This document shows, piece after piece, positions 62,111 through 64,000 of a stretch of DNA of 64,000 bases (the stretch's first letter is position 1; each line of letters starts with the position of its first letter). The stretch is from positions 1 to 64,000 of the forward strand of contig CAWFMA010000033.1 of assembly GCA_963816855.1 (NCBI GenBank), written 5' to 3'. The notes below the pieces were generated by a model that searched no databases, was not told the origin of the DNA, and saw only the letters and a program-made list of their open reading frames with translations. The translations under genes and the position numbers were made by a program. Origin of the DNA: DASTFP01 sp963816855. GTDB lineage: Bacteria > Verrucomicrobiota > Verrucomicrobiia > Chthoniobacterales > Terrimicrobiaceae.

Positions 62111-62345
62111 CTGCGTCGCGCCTCCAAATGGTCGAGAGCGGCGCTTGCCATGACAGGGTCACCGGCGAAGATATGGGCCCATTCGGCAAAGGGCTTATTG
62201 GAAGTAATGATTGTTGCGGCGTTTTTCTCGTAACGGTTGCCGATGAATCTGGAAGAGCATGGCGGCGCCAGCCAGATCGAGGCAGAGATAACCGACTTCG
62301 ATGATAAGGAGCCTTGGCTGGGTAAGGGCTTTCATGGCGTTGGGG
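62110..62345 (-). mobile_element. IS21 IstB ATPase remnant
   Basis: On the minus strand LTQPRLLIIEVGYLCLD, and in other frames KPFAEWAHIFAGDPVMASAA, match IstB of IS21. The Walker A part is missing and the frame is broken several times. It abuts the IS1380 remnant in the opposite orientation. Confidence 0.65.
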
Positions 62346-63010
62346 AAGAAAGACGGCGACCGAGTCCGCGGTGAGGTTGCCGAGGGCGATGGTTGTCGAG
62401 GTCGCGAGGGACTCCGAGAGGCGTTTTAACGCCCCGATAGAAACCTCGGTTCCACTTGTCGGCGAACCCGCGGGGATTCGCTCTATATCGCGGAGCTCTT
62501 GCTACGGACCGGAAACTGCCCGATATCCCCGCTGAGCCGGCGACAGAGCAGCAGGACTCCACCGGCCAAATTTCCATGTGGCCCGGCATTGATTCAAAAT
62601 GGAGACTGGTGACACCATTGCTGGGTAAGCCTGAGGGAAAAAGGTTCGGGAAGCCATGGATGATCCGGGATGCGCGATCGCGGAACCGCCGAGAATGTCT
62701 TCGGTGAATAGCCAGAGCATTTTAATCTTGAGTTCCATAGGACGCGCGTCGAACGTTTTTCTTAAAGGGAAAGGGAAGCGGAACGAAGACCAAGGCAACT
62801 TCCGGAAAATTTTTAACGAGTGTATAAAGGCGCGAAACGCTTCGCGACCCGACTTACTAGGGACCATTCGAAGCGGCTGCAAAGACGGCAATGTATCGGA
62901 CTGGTTCAAAAAGACATGGCACCGACGAAACTGAAACTAGCTTGGGGGAAAATGCGCTTCATGAAGCTGGGAGCGGCTATCGTGTGTATTCAACCAAGCA
63001 AACCTGAGTC
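62346..63010. other. Region without supported genes
   Basis: Several short ORFs with no clear protein character. It probably continues the graveyard of insertion-sequence fragments. No complete IS ends were identified. Confidence 0.4.
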
Positions 63011-63934
63011 GTGACCAGCTATTCTCCGATTCCAGCGCCAGCCCTGGACCTTGCCGTTCGGGTGGGATGTGAGTTGATGTACGACACAACCGCCGATAGT
63101 CCTGCGCTCGTTACTCTCAAACCTCGGCACGACGCGTTGCAAACCATCCGTCAGGAGAGCTTCCACTTCGATCCACAACTGACAGCGACCGAATTTGAGG
63201 ACGATCATTTTAACATTGTCTACCGTCTCGTTCTCAAACCCGGGCGAAACGTGCTGCGCTACGATGCCATCGTAATGGTGCCGAGCCTGCGCGAGGATTT
63301 CGCATGGCTGGATCGTCCCACCCCACCCCACCTCTTGCCTGCTTCAATCCTCCGCTACACGCTGCCGTCGCGTTACTGCGATTCCGATAAGCTGCTTGAC
63401 TTCGCATGGCAGAATTTTGGTCATTTTCCCCACGGTATTGAGAGGGTCCTCGGAATCATAAATTGGCTGCACCGTAACATCGAATATCGGACGCTCTCGG
63501 GCAGTCCGAATCTCTCGGCCTATGACATTATCCAGCGCGGCTACGGAGTCTGCCGCGACCTTGCTCACACCACCGTCGCCCTTTGTCGAACCTTCAATCT
63601 GCCGGCCCGCTATGTCAGCGGTTACGTGCCGGATATCGGGTATCAAGACCCGGGCACCCCGAACGATTTTCATGCGTACTGCGAAGTCTATCTCGGCGGC
63701 AGGTGGCAAGTCTTTGACGCTCGATTCGACCAGCCGCGGGTCGGTCGCATTCGCATTTGCGCAGGTTACGACGCGGTGAATTGTGCGTTTACCACGGTCT
63801 ACGGGCAGGCGCAGCTGTCGAACTTCGAAGTTTGGTCCTATCAAGTCGATCCCGGCGAGGTAAGTGTAGGCGATCCGATTGATCTCTCGAAGAGGCTTTG
63901 TGGCACGCCGCAGATTCGCTACCCGCAAACGTGA
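63011..63934 (+). CDS. Transglutaminase-like domain protein
   Basis: A 307-residue protein with the transglutaminase-core triad: Cys in GYGVCRDLAHTTVALCR, His in NDFHAYCEVYLGGRWQV and Asp in VFDARFDQPRVG. The N-terminal part is a beta-sandwich typical of bacterial transglutaminase-like proteins (FHFDPQLTATEFEDDHFNI). No signal peptide is seen, so it may act in the cytoplasm. GTG start at 63011. Confidence 0.8.
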   Translation: MTSYSPIPAPALDLAVRVGCELMYDTTADSPALVTLKPRHDALQTIRQESFHFDPQLTATEFEDDHFNIVYRLVLKPGRNVLRYDAIVMVPSLREDFAWLDRPTPPHLLPASILRYTLPSRYCDSDKLLDFAWQNFGHFPHGIERVLGIINWLHRNIEYRTLSGSPNLSAYDIIQRGYGVCRDLAHTTVALCRTFNLPARYVSGYVPDIGYQDPGTPNDFHAYCEVYLGGRWQVFDARFDQPRVGRIRICAGYDAVNCAFTTVYGQAQLSNFEVWSYQVDPGEVSVGDPIDLSKRLCGTPQIRYPQT

Positions 63935-64000
63935 TGATCTGCTCCTCGCCGTTTGGGATCGTAAGGACATCCCACGTTCGTTGTGGTGTTGTGGGTTTAT
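63935..64000. other. Right edge, no feature
   Basis: 66 bp after the transglutaminase-like gene; too short to interpret. Confidence 0.5.

Overview
The window looks like a chromosomal contig of a free-living Gram-negative bacterium with moderately high GC. My best guess is a member of the Verrucomicrobiota. This rests on the type of housekeeping genes, the DUF4912 protein with tryptophan-octad repeats, the glucosylglycerate-type sugar genes and the many ATGA-overlapping gene pairs. It is family recall, not a computed placement. The left 26.7 kb is accessory DNA; most of the right 37 kb is ordinary chromosome.

Left accessory region. A decayed short-chain dehydrogenase (256-795) is followed by a probable integrated element bounded by a 17-bp direct repeat at 818-834 and 13744-13760. 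Inside it are a divergent repressor / small HTH pair sharing a 14-bp operator-like box, a Toprim protein of the Spo11/Topo VI-A type, an archaeo-eukaryotic-type primase with five identical 7-residue repeats, a DUF927 ATPase carrying two frameshifts, a 12-copy iteron-like array (7057-7280), a run of small poorly conserved ORFs, a Nu1-like packaging protein, two or three cargo genes, and a tyrosine integrase broken by three frameshifts. The layout resembles a phage satellite or a phage-plasmid. Nearly every frameshift here can be repaired by removing one base.

Second mobile module (about 14.0-26.7 kb). An XRE regulator with three TGTGACGAAGCG boxes precedes a colinear type IV secretion operon: VirB2, B3, B4, a frameshifted lipoprotein, B5, B6, B8, B9, B10, a coiled-coil lipoprotein, an SSB-like protein and small proteins. 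VirB11, VirD4 and a relaxase are not in the window. The module ends with a small HTH/excisionase-like ORF and an intact tyrosine integrase next to the 3' end of tRNA-Asp, a classic island attachment site.

Chromosomal region (26.7-61.8 kb). Translation, transcription and repair genes come first (smpB, rpoZ, ruvA, hpt). Then come secreted AttH/CrtC-like and GHL10-type proteins with a YcgQ/YcgR-like membrane pair, transketolase, a winged-helix regulator, an HtrA protease, the DUF4912 octad-repeat protein with a Xer recombinase, rpmB, gmd and rph with tRNA-Pro, a ptsN-nadK-tlyA operon, an acyl carrier protein, glycogen phosphorylase, and a run of sugar and redox enzymes. From 55.1 to 61.8 kb, a GpgS-like synthase, a HAD protein, a GH13_18 phosphorylase and two glycosyltransferases form a probable glucosylglycerate cluster. 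The right end holds IS1380 and IS21 (IstB) remnants and a transglutaminase-like protein.
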